In this document: in pieces, positions 37,222 through 45,860 of the stretch
Position numbering within the stretch: the stretch's first letter is position 1
Layout of the letters: each line of letters begins with the position of its first letter
Source: Lachnoclostridium phytofermentans
GTDB lineage: Bacteria; Bacillota; Clostridia; Lachnospirales; Lachnospiraceae
DNA: 64,000 nucleotides
Direction of reading: 5' to 3'
NCBI RefSeq assembly: GCF_000733755.1
Contig: NZ_JPOF01000003.1
Location: forward strand, 310,001-374,000
Notes under the pieces: model-generated
What the model was told of the DNA's origin: nothing
Seen by the model: only the letters and a program-made list of their open reading frames with translations
Databases searched by the model: none
Made by a program: the position numbers and the translations under genes

Positions 37222-37267
37222 AACAAGAAAAAGCACGCTTCGCGAACTTTTCCTTTTCATGAATAAA
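37222..37267. repeat. dispersed 46-bp palindromic repeat, copy C
   Basis: Sequence begins AACAAGAAAAAGCACGCTTC and ends CCTTTTCATGAATAAA. It lies between the ATPase gene and the rubrerythrin terminator, and is preceded at 37205-37223 by GAACGCAATTTCCTATAAA, a motif also found at 12004-12022. Confidence 0.85.
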
Positions 37268-37269
37268 GT

Positions 37270-37316
37270 AAAGTGACTATCTCCCCTTATGATGATAACG
37301 GAGTGATAGCCACTTT
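37270..37316. terminator. terminator between ATPase and rubrerythrin genes
   Basis: AAAGTG-CTATC-CTCC pairs with GGAG-GATAG-CACTTT with small interruptions, and on the plus strand is followed by TCTAATTTTTAT. The convergent position suggests it serves both genes. Confidence 0.75.
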
Positions 37317-37423
37317 CTAATTTTTATCTTGTATTCTTATTTTATACTTATCTACATTAGTTCAATAAATTTCTGTTTTATGGTCTTCTGATCATAATCT
37401 GCTTCAAGAACTTCTGCTTTTGA

Positions 37424-37978
37424 TTAGAATTCCTTGTACATCTCCTTTTTCGCACCACAAACTGGGCAATTATCAGGAGCATCATCTAGAATGGTATGAC
37501 CGCAAATTGGACAAATGTGAACGGATGTAAACTCCATATCTTTGCCTTCCTTCGCACACTCTTGTGCTTTAGCAAACATATCAGCGTGAATTTTTTCTGC
37601 TTCCAATGCATAGTGGAAGGAACGTTGTGCTCCTTTTTCCTCTTGAAATTCAGCAGCATTTAAATATACTGGATACATCTGCTCAACTTCATGAAGCTCA
37701 CCATTGATTGCTCCTTGAAGGTTATCCACAGTTTTTCCAGTACCAAACACACCACCTGCGGTTACTGTTGCATCTGTTGTCTCGCCACCAATTTCACGAA
37801 AATGATTGTTCGCATGAACTAGCTCAGCATAAGCGATTGCTTCAAATAATCTTGCAATGTTTTTAAATCCTTCTTTTTCTGCCATCTTAGCCCATGTTAA
37901 GTATCTCATATGAGCTAAACTTTCTCCGCCATATGCGGAATGTAAAAAATCACTTGTCATTGGGTTTTTAACTGCCAT
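37424..37978 (-). CDS. rubrerythrin-family di-iron peroxidase
   Basis: 184 residues. The N-terminal four-helix ferritin-like domain has Glu/His ligands in GGESLAHMRYLTWAKMAEKEG, AIAYAELVHANNHF and ALEAEKIHADMF. The C-terminal rubredoxin-like domain has two CxxC pairs, HICPICGH and NCPVCGAKK. It reduces hydrogen peroxide in anaerobes with electrons from rubredoxin or NADH. The order (ferritin then rubredoxin) is the classical one. Ribosome site GGAGG; monocistronic. Confidence 0.92.
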   Translation of the reverse strand: MAVKNPMTSDFLHSAYGGESLAHMRYLTWAKMAEKEGFKNIARLFEAIAYAELVHANNHFREIGGETTDATVTAGGVFGTGKTVDNLQGAINGELHEVEQMYPVYLNAAEFQEEKGAQRSFHYALEAEKIHADMFAKAQECAKEGKDMEFTSVHICPICGHTILDDAPDNCPVCGAKKEMYKEF

Positions 37979-38209
37979 TTTATAACCTCCTAATTTTTAG
38001 GGAAAAATCTTGTATTATTAATTGAATAAGCTTTGCCTATAATCAAAATACAACAAAATTCCCTTGTTTTTATTTAATAAGGTTCCCGCGAAAGTACCAA
38101 GATGTTTAATACTTTCCCTAGTTCCTATATTACAAGGTGAACGGAATATCAGACATAATTTGTCATTAATAAATTAAGCAACAAGTATATCAAACAATAA
38201 AATAATTAT

Positions 38210-39055
38210 TTAAACAAATTCTTTGATCAAATTATTTATAACCGAATTATCTCTTATTCGATCCACAAGAGGCTCTCGTCCCGCTAGAACTATATTTTTT
38301 TGATGGAATGTCTGTTTTTGCTCTTGATAAAGTACACCGATTGGTATTCTATCGTCAAATTCCATCGCACGTTGCATAGCTTCTAACTTATTGGATGGAT
38401 CATAGTCCTCCTCCAAGTGATATACTCTGCTCTTATAATATGCATAGGTGTTAACCTTATTAAAGCTAATACACGGCTGTAGGATATCTACAATAGCATA
38501 ACCAGGATAAGAGATTGCCTGCTTCATAATCTCAGTCAAATGCTTCGTATCTCCACTAAACGCTCTGGCTACAAATCCTGCTCCTGCTGCGATTGCCATT
38601 AGCACTGGATTTAGCGGTGTATTTACACTTCCCGTTACTTGAACACCAGTGATTTGTCCTTCTGATGTGGTTGGAGATGCCTGACCTTTCGTTAGACCAT
38701 AAATCTGATTGTCATGAACGAAATGTGTAATATCAACATTTCTACGAATGTTATGAATAAAATGATTCCCACCTTCACCATAGGAATCACCGTCGCCAGT
38801 GTCAACAATTACCGTCAGTTTTTCATTGGTAATCTTAGCAGCAACTGCTGCTGGTAATGATCTACCATGTAATCCACAAAAACTATTGGCACTGATATAT
38901 TGCGGTGTCTTTGCTGCCTGACCAATTCCACCAACCATTAATACTTCATATGGATCTTTCCCTAACTCTTCTAGCGCTGTCTTAAGACATTGTAGAATAC
39001 TAAAATTTCCGCACCCAGGACACCATGCTGTTTCATACGTTTTAAATTCACACAT
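38210..39055 (-). CDS. 2-oxoacid:ferredoxin oxidoreductase, beta (TPP-binding) subunit
   Basis: 281 residues. CPGCGNF near the N-terminus supplies Fe-S cluster cysteines, and the TPP/Mg site GDGDSYGEGGNHF is intact. IYGLTKGQASPTT and the later QPCISFNKVNTYAYY block match KorB/VorB-type subunits. With the partner subunit it oxidatively decarboxylates a 2-oxoacid such as 2-oxoglutarate to the acyl-CoA and passes electrons to ferredoxin, or runs in reverse. It begins one base after the stop of the alpha-gamma gene, so the two are tightly coupled. Confidence 0.9.
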   Translation of the reverse strand: MCEFKTYETAWCPGCGNFSILQCLKTALEELGKDPYEVLMVGGIGQAAKTPQYISANSFCGLHGRSLPAAVAAKITNEKLTVIVDTGDGDSYGEGGNHFIHNIRRNVDITHFVHDNQIYGLTKGQASPTTSEGQITGVQVTGSVNTPLNPVLMAIAAGAGFVARAFSGDTKHLTEIMKQAISYPGYAIVDILQPCISFNKVNTYAYYKSRVYHLEEDYDPSNKLEAMQRAMEFDDRIPIGVLYQEQKQTFHQKNIVLAGREPLVDRIRDNSVINNLIKEFV

Positions 39056-39056
39056 A

Positions 39057-40727
39057 TTACTTTTGACCTCCTTTTCGTACTCTTTCTACAATCTCTTCTC
39101 CAGAAATCTGTCTTCCATCGTATTTTAAAATACTACTAGTACAAAGAATTCCTGTTTGCTCACGAATCAAGTCTTTTAACTGACCTGTCGCATTTTGTTC
39201 AATATTAATAATTTGCTTTGCCTTACTAGCTTTTTCCTTTAAAACTTTAGTAGGAAGCGGATAAACATCACCGAACGATAATGCTCCATACTTTCCAGGC
39301 TCGGCTTTATTTAGAGTATGGACTGCTTCTGCAATTGGACCATAGGTAGAACCCCAGCCAATTAATAATATCTCACAGTTTACTTCGCCCAAAAATTCTG
39401 GCTCTAATAACTCTTTCCTAAGAAGGTCAAGTTTCTTCATACGTTTATCCATCATTTGATTACGTACATCCGCTGATTCCGTAATGAAACCACGTTCATC
39501 GTGTTCATCACTGTCCGCAGATACAAAGTTTCTTGACTTCCCAGGAATCAGTCGTGGTGAAATCCCACTCTCCGTTAATTGATACCTTAAGTATTCACCT
39601 TCTTGATATTCACCCTTAGATGGTTCCGAAACTTTAATATTAGATAGATCAAATGGCTCCACTGTTGCAGTCGAATCTCCCAAGTATTGATCGCTTAATA
39701 GGATAACCGGTATCTGATATTTTTCTGCAATATCAAAAGCACGTATTGTTTGGTAAAATGCATCCTTATGATTCTTTAGTGCAATTACCATCCTTGGGAA
39801 TTCCCCTTGAGCTGCTGATATTACGAATTTTAAATCACTCTGCTCCGTTCTGGTAGGAAGACCGGTTGCAGGACCCGGACGTTGCACATCTACAGCAACT
39901 AAAGGAATCTCTGCTATGCCAGAAAGCCCTAATGCCTCAACTTTTAAGCAAAATCCTCCGCCAGAGGTTCCTGTCATCGCCCTTGCACCTGCATACGAAG
40001 CTCCAATTGCCATATTAATAGCAGCGATTTCATCTTCTGCCTGTTCTACTACGAAATCTGCTTCCACACTCTTAGAAGCTAGATATTCCATAATCGCTGT
40101 GGAAGGTGACATCGGATATGCAGAATAGAAATTAACTCCTGCTGCGATTGCCCCAAGTGCTAATGACTTACTTCCAGAGATAACCATCCAATCTTTAAAG
40201 TTACCATTTGAGATGGAATATCTTGTTTCAACACTATCAAAGCCAAGCTTAACTGCTTTTAAGTTCATATCAAGATACGCTTCTTTTACTAAGGTCTTCA
40301 TCGTCTCCTCAACATGATCCATACCGATTCCAAAAAGCTTTAATATGGCACCAATTGCTATACTTCCAGAAACTCGGAAATTACCAAGCTCCTTTGCCAT
40401 GCCATTCATATTAAGCTTGATTGCTTTAGCATCTGTTGTTGATAACTTCGTATCGCATAAAATAAACCCATCTTCTTTTAAATTTTTTTTATGTAATTCG
40501 ACAGTATCATCATCAAGAGCAATCATACCATCCACTTGATTGCTATGTGAGGTTATCATTTCATTTCCAAAACGTATCATGCAAAAATTATGACCACCTC
40601 GTACACGAGACATAAAATCCCTTATCGTGAATACATAATATCCTGCTTTTTTTAGTAAAACTTCTAGGTTTGCAACTGTCGTATCAATTCCTTGACCTGC
40701 TGCACCACCAACCAATATATTATACAT
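39057..40727 (-). CDS. 2-oxoacid:ferredoxin oxidoreductase, fused gamma-alpha subunit
   Basis: 556 residues. Residues 1-175 are the gamma domain (LVGGAAGQGIDTTVANLEVLL, RVRGGHNF) and residues 185-556 the alpha/pyrimidine-binding domain (GSKSLALGAIAAGVNFYSAYPMSPSTAIMEYLA, MTGTSGGGFCLKVEALGLSG, PTRTEQSDL). Fused gamma-alpha chains with a separate beta chain are typical of KorAB-type 2-oxoglutarate:ferredoxin oxidoreductases, but branched-chain substrates cannot be excluded. A promoter lies at 40758-40786. Two-gene operon with the beta subunit. Confidence 0.9.
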   Translation of the reverse strand: MYNILVGGAAGQGIDTTVANLEVLLKKAGYYVFTIRDFMSRVRGGHNFCMIRFGNEMITSHSNQVDGMIALDDDTVELHKKNLKEDGFILCDTKLSTTDAKAIKLNMNGMAKELGNFRVSGSIAIGAILKLFGIGMDHVEETMKTLVKEAYLDMNLKAVKLGFDSVETRYSISNGNFKDWMVISGSKSLALGAIAAGVNFYSAYPMSPSTAIMEYLASKSVEADFVVEQAEDEIAAINMAIGASYAGARAMTGTSGGGFCLKVEALGLSGIAEIPLVAVDVQRPGPATGLPTRTEQSDLKFVISAAQGEFPRMVIALKNHKDAFYQTIRAFDIAEKYQIPVILLSDQYLGDSTATVEPFDLSNIKVSEPSKGEYQEGEYLRYQLTESGISPRLIPGKSRNFVSADSDEHDERGFITESADVRNQMMDKRMKKLDLLRKELLEPEFLGEVNCEILLIGWGSTYGPIAEAVHTLNKAEPGKYGALSFGDVYPLPTKVLKEKASKAKQIINIEQNATGQLKDLIREQTGILCTSSILKYDGRQISGEEIVERVRKGGQK

Positions 40728-40757
40728 GTGACACCTCCTAATCTTGTTATTTATTGT

Positions 40758-40786
40758 ATTATATATCTTTTATTACCAAAAAACAA
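40758..40786 (-). promoter_or_regulatory. promoter of the 2-oxoacid oxidoreductase operon
   Basis: TTGTTT (40781-40786), 17 bp, TATAAT (40758-40763) on the minus strand, 31 bp upstream of the start, with GGAGG following. The rest of 40787-41000 is AT-rich with no gene. Confidence 0.75.
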
Positions 40787-41000
40787 CCGATTATAAATAG
40801 TATTTTCATTACTTTTAAATATATTTCTTTATTTTAATAGTTAATATGATGATATTTTCGTTTTTTCTCGCCTTATCATGATTAGTTTTATTTACTCAGA
40901 TTTATTAACGAATTTTTTATTATTACTAATACAATTCTACATAATAACACTTAAAAACTATTTATATAAATAGTCTTACAAGATTCTTTTTAACTTGTAA

Positions 41001-41060
41001 AACAAAAAACTTCCTCCCAGTCAAGAATTACGTTCACCATAATTTTCAACTGAAAGGAAG
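41001..41060 (-). terminator. terminator of the amt-PII gene
   Basis: CTTCCTTTCAGT pairs with ACTGGGAGGAAG over 12 positions including G-U pairs, extended by AATTA/TAATT above one mismatch. The minus strand then reads TTTTTTGTT. It lies just beyond the stop at 41101. Confidence 0.88.
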
Positions 41061-41100
41061 CTTATCATTTATTTATATGCAAAGTATTCTACAGTTTTCT

Positions 41101-42834
41101 CTAGTCTTCATCCTGCAATGCATCGTAACCGTGTTCGTTGGTACGAATCTTGATAACATCTTCCACATCGTAAATGAAGATTTTTCCGTCACCAATCTTT
41201 CCTGTATAAAGCACTTTTTGAACAGTGTCAACGAGCGTTTGAGTAGGAATTTTACATATGATAACATCAATCTTAATCTTAGGAAGCAATCTTGTCTCCA
41301 TAGGTGCACCTCGGAAGTAAGTTTGGTGGCCTTTTTGCATACCATGGCCAAAAACATTCGTAATTGTAAGCCCTGTGATGCCTAGTTTATCAAGCGCATC
41401 CTGAAGTTCTGAAAATTTGGTTTGATTTGTAATAATTGTAACCTTTGTCATTTTTGCTCCTGGATGTTCCTTGTGAACAACAGGGATAGCAGTATCTGCC
41501 GAAACAGCAGGTGCATTTGTAATATCTAACTTGACATCTTCAATGCCATTTGAAAATTCTGAACCCGTCGCAACTAAAGCGAAGTCTGGATATGCTGAAT
41601 TTCCATGCTCACCAATGTCAAGACCGGCGATTTCTTCCTCACGTGATACTCGAATCCCAATTGTTTTCTTAATTATCATCCATACGAGGGATGAGGATGT
41701 GAATACGAAAGCTCCGACAGCAACTATGCCAAGCAGTTCAACACCGAGTAGCTCAAATCCTCCACCGTAAAATAGACCATTTTTAGTGGAAAGACTTGTA
41801 ACACCCTCTTTTGCAAATAGTCCAACGCTAATTGTACCTAAAATACCACAACAAAGGTGAACTGATGTTGCACCAACCGGATCGTCAACTTTTATTCGAT
41901 CAAAGAATAAAACTGCAAATACTACAATGATACCAGCTATCGCACCGATTAATAAGGAGGCTTCGATACTGACATAGGCACAGCTACCAGTAATTCCTAC
42001 TAAACCTGCAAGACATCCATTAATTGTCATACCTAAGTCTGGCTTTCCTATGAAAATCCAAGAGGTAATGGTGGATGTTAAAACAGCCGCAATCGCTGCA
42101 GTGTTCGTTGTCATTAGAATGTACATGACGTCCGAAGGATTCTGAAAGCTCATGGTTGATCCAGGATTGAAACCAAACCATCCAAGCCATAGAACGAACA
42201 GACCGATAACGGCAAGGGACATATTGTGACCTGGAATTGCCTTAGCTTTACCGTCTTTACCATATTTACCAATCCGAGGACCTAGAATCAACGCCCCAGA
42301 AAGAGCTGCCCAACCGCCAACAGAGTGAACCACAGTGTCGCCAGCGAAGTCCATAAATCCTAGATCTGCAAGCCAGCCACCACCCCATACCCAGTGGCCT
42401 ACGATTGGGTAGATAACAAGTGTGAGTACAAACGAAAAGATAATGAATGCAACGTATTTAACACGCTCAGCAACAGCACCGGAAACAATGGTTGCTGCAG
42501 TACCACAGAACACCAACTGGAAGAAGAACTTACCCCAAAAAGGAACGTTTGAAGTCAGAGTGACATCGTAAAAAGAAAGATCAGTGTTTCCTAAGATAAA
42601 GAGATTCTTTGTTCCGACAAAAGGATTGTCACCACCAAACATCAGCCCCCAACCAAGTAGCAGGAATCCTAAGGATGAAACTGCAAAAACGATAAAGTTT
42701 TTTGACAGGATATTTACAGTATTCTTAGATCTCGCAAAACCCGCTTCAACAGCTGCAAAGCCAAGGTTCATAAAGAAAACCAAAATAGCTGCAAGAAATA
42801 CCCACAGTGTGTCAATAATCATAGTAGTATTCAT
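41101..42834 (-). CDS. amt: ammonium transporter fused to a C-terminal PII signalling domain
   Basis: 577 residues. Residues 1-430 are a complete Amt channel with 11 helices, DFAGDTVVHSVGG (first pore His), GHNMSLAVIGLFVLWLGWFGFN and ATSVHLCCGILG (second pore His). After a 30-residue linker, residues 462-577 form a PII protein: TKVTIITNQTKFSEL, the T-loop GMQKGHQTYFRGAPMETRL and TGKIGDGKIFIYDVEDVIKIRT. In the T-loop the position equivalent to the uridylylated Tyr51 of GlnB is Met, so uridylylation is unlikely. The channel is presumably gated in cis by 2-oxoglutarate/ATP-ADP binding. Expression passes through a leader terminator (42856-42902). Confidence 0.93.
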   Translation of the reverse strand: MNTTMIIDTLWVFLAAILVFFMNLGFAAVEAGFARSKNTVNILSKNFIVFAVSSLGFLLLGWGLMFGGDNPFVGTKNLFILGNTDLSFYDVTLTSNVPFWGKFFFQLVFCGTAATIVSGAVAERVKYVAFIIFSFVLTLVIYPIVGHWVWGGGWLADLGFMDFAGDTVVHSVGGWAALSGALILGPRIGKYGKDGKAKAIPGHNMSLAVIGLFVLWLGWFGFNPGSTMSFQNPSDVMYILMTTNTAAIAAVLTSTITSWIFIGKPDLGMTINGCLAGLVGITGSCAYVSIEASLLIGAIAGIIVVFAVLFFDRIKVDDPVGATSVHLCCGILGTISVGLFAKEGVTSLSTKNGLFYGGGFELLGVELLGIVAVGAFVFTSSSLVWMIIKKTIGIRVSREEEIAGLDIGEHGNSAYPDFALVATGSEFSNGIEDVKLDITNAPAVSADTAIPVVHKEHPGAKMTKVTIITNQTKFSELQDALDKLGITGLTITNVFGHGMQKGHQTYFRGAPMETRLLPKIKIDVIICKIPTQTLVDTVQKVLYTGKIGDGKIFIYDVEDVIKIRTNEHGYDALQDED

Positions 42835-42855
42835 ATAAGCACCTCCAAGTTAATT

Positions 42856-42902
42856 AAAAAAAAGAGGACAAAGACATTCTTTTTAAGAACGCCTTTATCC
42901 TC
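42856..42902 (-). terminator. leader terminator (possible attenuator) upstream of amt-PII
   Basis: A long hairpin (GAGGA-AAAG-TTCTT with AAGAA-CTTT-TCCTC) followed on the minus strand by eight U (42856-42863), ending about 20 bases before the start codon. A consensus promoter lies immediately upstream, so the hairpin is inside the amt leader. It also terminates the upstream flavin-reductase-like gene. Confidence 0.82.
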
Positions 42903-42918
42903 TTTTTTTGATAAACAC

Positions 42919-42947
42919 ATGATATTACACCAAATTTATTTTGTCAA
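42919..42947 (-). promoter_or_regulatory. sigma-A promoter of amt-PII
   Basis: Consensus TTGACA (42942-42947), 17 bp, TATCAT (42919-42924) on the minus strand. The predicted start point is about 10 bases before the leader hairpin. Confidence 0.82.
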
Positions 42948-42987
42948 TATATTTTTTAGTTTTTTTTACCATTTTTTTAGGATGCAA

Positions 42988-43551
42988 TTACCGTTGACTT
43001 CTCCATTCTCCGCAGCCACCGATTCTTTTATCAATCGAAAAATAATTATATGGCGCATAGATAACAGGATCTAACTTTTCTAAATCAATCATCTCCATAT
43101 TCATATCTTCCAAGCTCTTATCTATTTGTATATTTTCAATTCTAGCTAAAAACAAATGACTTCCCTCTAGTTCAATTGTTTTGCTTACACTACATTCATA
43201 GACCCATTTACTTTGGTCAAGTATAGGTACTTTTCGATGATTTCCCCAACTATAATGGAAACTCATATCGTTTTTTAGCTTTTCTTCCCCTGTTGTTGTT
43301 CCAAAGTAATCTGCTAACCATATCATATCAGTGCTAATTAAATTTGCTGAAAAGGACTGTTCTCTCATAATATTGGTCTTTGTCTGTTTACTCCCTCCTA
43401 TTGTTAACATAAGATGCGGTCCATTATCAAAGCTAAATCCCAACCAAGTAATGATGCAAAAATTCGGTGTATCATCTTCATTTTTAGTACCTATAAGATA
43501 CATAGGTTGCGGACTAAATACCCATGCAGGTTTCATATTTATTTTATCCAT
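42988..43551 (-). CDS. flavin reductase-like / flavoredoxin family protein
   Basis: 187 residues with the split-barrel flavin reductase fold: KPAWVFSPQPMYLIGT, FCIITWLGFSFDNGPHLMLTIG and a SANLISTDM block, ending GGCGEWR. Relatives bind FMN and shuttle electrons in anaerobes (flavoredoxin) or reduce flavin. It is located upstream of the amt gene and separated from it by a terminator and promoter. The substrate is not known. Confidence 0.8.
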   Translation of the reverse strand: MDKINMKPAWVFSPQPMYLIGTKNEDDTPNFCIITWLGFSFDNGPHLMLTIGGSKQTKTNIMREQSFSANLISTDMIWLADYFGTTTGEEKLKNDMSFHYSWGNHRKVPILDQSKWVYECSVSKTIELEGSHLFLARIENIQIDKSLEDMNMEMIDLEKLDPVIYAPYNYFSIDKRIGGCGEWRSQR

Positions 43552-43770
43552 GTTAATAGGCCTCCCTTTATAATGATATTACTCTCACTTACATTAAGAA
43601 TGTAATAAAAAAGTATGTTCCTAACATATTGACAGTTTTAAAGTTATTCTCTTATCAGTATCTGCCTCATCATATGATAGATTTCATGTTATGTACATGA
43701 TAAAGAGATAGCATGTTCCTGCTGTTTTTACTTACTCAGATAAACGAAAAATATCCATTTTGCTCCTGGT

Positions 43771-44096
43771 TTAAATGCTATATTTTAATATACTTCCATT
43801 CATACTGTCTTTCATCGTTATGATATCGCACTTAAAAACATCTGTAAGAATCTGCTCTTTTAGTTGAAATTGGGTTTTAAAAACTTTTGCTCCAAATTTT
43901 TTGTAAAATGAGTTCGATGATGAATGATGGAAATTATAAATAATAATCTCCTTTAATCCCAAAGTTTCATAAAAACTTAAAATCTTGGACATTAACATTA
44001 ACGAAATCCCTCTCCCCCTCTTATCAGGGTAGACCCATAATCCATTTAATTCTACGCCACAAGCCGAAACATAAAGCCCACATAGCCCCAGCGATA
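43771..44096 (-). pseudogene. truncated GNAT acetyltransferase
   Basis: The readable frame contains the acetyl-CoA motif VYPDKRGRGISLML and a GNAT tail IIIYNFHHSSSNSFYKKFGAKVF. The first methionine (43998) lies after the acetyl-CoA motif, and the frame upstream closes at a TAA near 44097, so the N-terminal half is missing. Just beyond lies the end of a membrane-protein gene in another frame, which suggests a deletion joined the two. Confidence 0.75.
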
Positions 44097-44128
44097 GGCA
44101 TTAGAAGTGGTACTACTGCACCAATCAG

Positions 44129-44434
44129 TCATATTGGACCAGCCAGTCCTGCTCCAAAGAATAACAATCGGATTGCTTTTTGTTCTTTCTCCTTATGAAA
44201 GACGAAGGCTATGAAAAATGATGAGATACATAAAAACAAATAAGACCCCATCAATGCATAGAATATCGAATTGGAGTTGCCTGCGACCAGAATCTCCAAT
44301 CCATCCAGCTGATAGTTTTTAAGACTTGGTATTACTGTGATAATCTGAATTAGATAATTTGCTGTTGAAATAATCGCATAAATAAGTCCGAAAGCTATCG
44401 ATAATTCCATCATTACCTCCCAAAAATTTATCAT
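44129..44434 (-). CDS. small membrane protein, possibly interrupted by in-frame TGA
   Basis: 101 residues with three hydrophobic segments (FGLIYAIISTANYLIQI, FYALMGSYLFLCISSFFIAFV, AIRLLFFGAGLAGPI). The start follows GGAGG. After the TGA at 44129-44131 the same frame continues as another hydrophobic stretch, LIGAVVPLLMPIAGAMWALCFG, for about 34 codons. A nonsense mutation, a sequencing error, or a frame joined by deletion to the GNAT remnant are all possible. Unknown function. Confidence 0.5.
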   Translation of the reverse strand: MINFWEVMMELSIAFGLIYAIISTANYLIQIITVIPSLKNYQLDGLEILVAGNSNSIFYALMGSYLFLCISSFFIAFVFHKEKEQKAIRLLFFGAGLAGPI

Positions 44435-44576
44435 TCCATAATTTACTTTAGAAATGATAAAAAGTATACCTTTTTTACAACAATATTATATATGATTACT
44501 TTTATTCCTAAATTATGATAGCATATTACAATGCAGAGTTAAACATAATTTTCCATTAAAATATAATCATCCGATA

Positions 44577-44622
44577 AACAAGAAAAAGCAAGCTTCGCGA
44601 ACTTTTCCTTGTCATGAATAAA
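44577..44622. repeat. dispersed 46-bp palindromic repeat, copy D
   Basis: It begins AACAAGAAAAAGCAAGCTTC and ends CCTTGTCATGAATAAA, three bases before the terminator hairpin of the flavodoxin gene. Confidence 0.88.
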
Positions 44623-44624
44623 GT

Positions 44625-44667
44625 AACCCCTTCTGTTAGGCAAAAACAATTGTCTAATGAAAGGGTT
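44625..44667 (-). terminator. hairpin after flavodoxin gene
   Basis: AACCC.TTCTGTTAG.CA pairs with TTGTCTAATGAAAGGGTT with few mismatches. U-tracts on both sides are weak. It lies 44 bp beyond the stop at 44711, with repeat copy D on its far side. Confidence 0.65.
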
Positions 44668-44710
44668 ATTCTATGTATGAAAGGAAAAATTATATGATTA
44701 ACATTTTGTT

Positions 44711-45187
44711 TTACACACTTATTTCTCTAACAAAATCCTCTAAGCTCTCATGTGAAATCTTCAAATTCTTATAATTTCCTTTTGTGGCAGACTTCACAAT
44801 TAACTTATCTAAAAAACTCATTTTTTCTAACCGCGCTTCACCACCAAACATCTTTACTGTCTTTGTGTTTTTTAACAATGTTGATGGAAAATTAGCGGAC
44901 AGATAATCATTTGCTTGTTCTGGAAATGCACAACACAGGAAAATACCTACTCTTTTTTGAGTTAATAACTCAATGTTCTCATGACATAATGTGCGGAGCT
45001 TTTTTGAAATCGCGCCTACATAGATCGAACTACCAATAATAATAGTGTCGTATTTTTCTATCTCAATTTTTATGTTCGATTTATTTATGTCAGTAAGTGT
45101 CACTTGGCCAGTTAATTTGCCTTTTAAGTTACATGCACAGTCCGCTGTACACCCATATTTACTTGAAAAAATAATAATGGTATTCAT
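44711..45187 (-). CDS. flavodoxin-domain protein
   Basis: 158 residues from the ATG at 45187, preceded by GGGGAA; the start at 45211 is less likely. The N-terminal FMN-phosphate loop IIFSSKYGCTADCA, followed by YDTIIIGSSIYVGAISKKL and VGIFLCCAFPEQ, matches the Flavodoxin_5/HemG-like group. It is probably a low-potential electron carrier or a menaquinone-dependent oxidoreductase-like protein. It ends a short row of decayed genes reading in the same direction. Confidence 0.82.
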   Translation of the reverse strand: MNTIIIFSSKYGCTADCACNLKGKLTGQVTLTDINKSNIKIEIEKYDTIIIGSSIYVGAISKKLRTLCHENIELLTQKRVGIFLCCAFPEQANDYLSANFPSTLLKNTKTVKMFGGEARLEKMSFLDKLIVKSATKGNYKNLKISHESLEDFVREISV

Positions 45188-45237
45188 TTTATTCCCCTTC
45201 CCCAAAAACATTTTCTACTGTTTTTCGCATCGTGTTG

Positions 45238-45372
45238 CTACTGTAAGTTGCTTATCGAGATTTTTTTAGTCTGGCTTTTCTCTTTATTAGGCTTAAATCC
45301 TTCTGCAAAGAGTTGATCAAGCATACTTATTTCCTTGTTAATACTCCTAGTTGTATCATCTTTCAGCTTCAT
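45238..45372 (-). CDS. small 44-residue reading frame, unknown
   Basis: Begins MKLKDDTTRSINKEI and ends ISISNLQ. Its ATG overlaps the TGA of the preceding frame as ATGA, a common sign of translational coupling. It is lysine-rich, with no membrane segment. Because the preceding frame looks truncated, this could be a genuine small gene or the tail of the same decayed unit. Confidence 0.35.
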   Translation of the reverse strand: MKLKDDTTRSINKEISMLDQLFAEGFKPNKEKSQTKKISISNLQ

Positions 45373-45641
45373 ATTCCGTATTTATCTTTTATTTCTTTAG
45401 AACACCTACTAACTCCATACACTTTTATTGATTCAACCACTTGCTCAAATAATTCTAAGCTAACATCTTTCGCTAAAAAAAATAATCCTACATGTACTAT
45501 TTTCATTTTTTTATTCTCGGATATCGCTGTTTCTAAGTCTTTCCTTGTCATACCGCCAATACCAACTATAAGTTGGCAATCGCTGTTTTCTTTTTGTTTG
45601 ATTAGCCTTTTTGTTTCTTCTTCATGTTTTTCTAACTGCAG
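45369..45641 (-). pseudogene. C-terminal remnant of an unidentified protein
   Basis: An open frame of 90 codons after a TAG at 45642-45644; the first methionine (45551) starts inside a hydrophobic strand (LIVGIGGMTRKDLE). The residues read like the end of an alpha/beta domain (KIVHVGLFFLAKDVSLELFEQVV). No start signal precedes it. I do not recognise the family. Confidence 0.45.
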
Positions 45642-45672
45642 CTAGTGTGTCAATCCATATTCTTCTAATGAT

Positions 45673-45816
45673 TTACAATTTTATTTCATATAATGCCATC
45701 GACTGGCCATTATCATGATCAATGATTTTTACAATTTTGAACCCTGCATTAAGATATATCTGCACTAATACTTTTTTGTTTACAACTTCTCCCATGTTTA
45801 GCTTTAACTCATTCAT
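45673..45816 (-). pseudogene. C-terminal fragment of a GNAT acetyltransferase
   Basis: 47 codons, MNELKLNMGEVVNKKVLVQI then YLNAGFKIVKIIDHDNGQSM, which has the pattern of a GNAT C-terminal strand-helix-strand (N.KVLVQ.YLNAGF). GGAG stands upstream, so it may still be translated. The catalytic core is absent. Confidence 0.5.
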
Positions 45817-45860
45817 ATAAGAACTCCATAACTAAAAATCTTCCTAATTATCCTTTTAAA

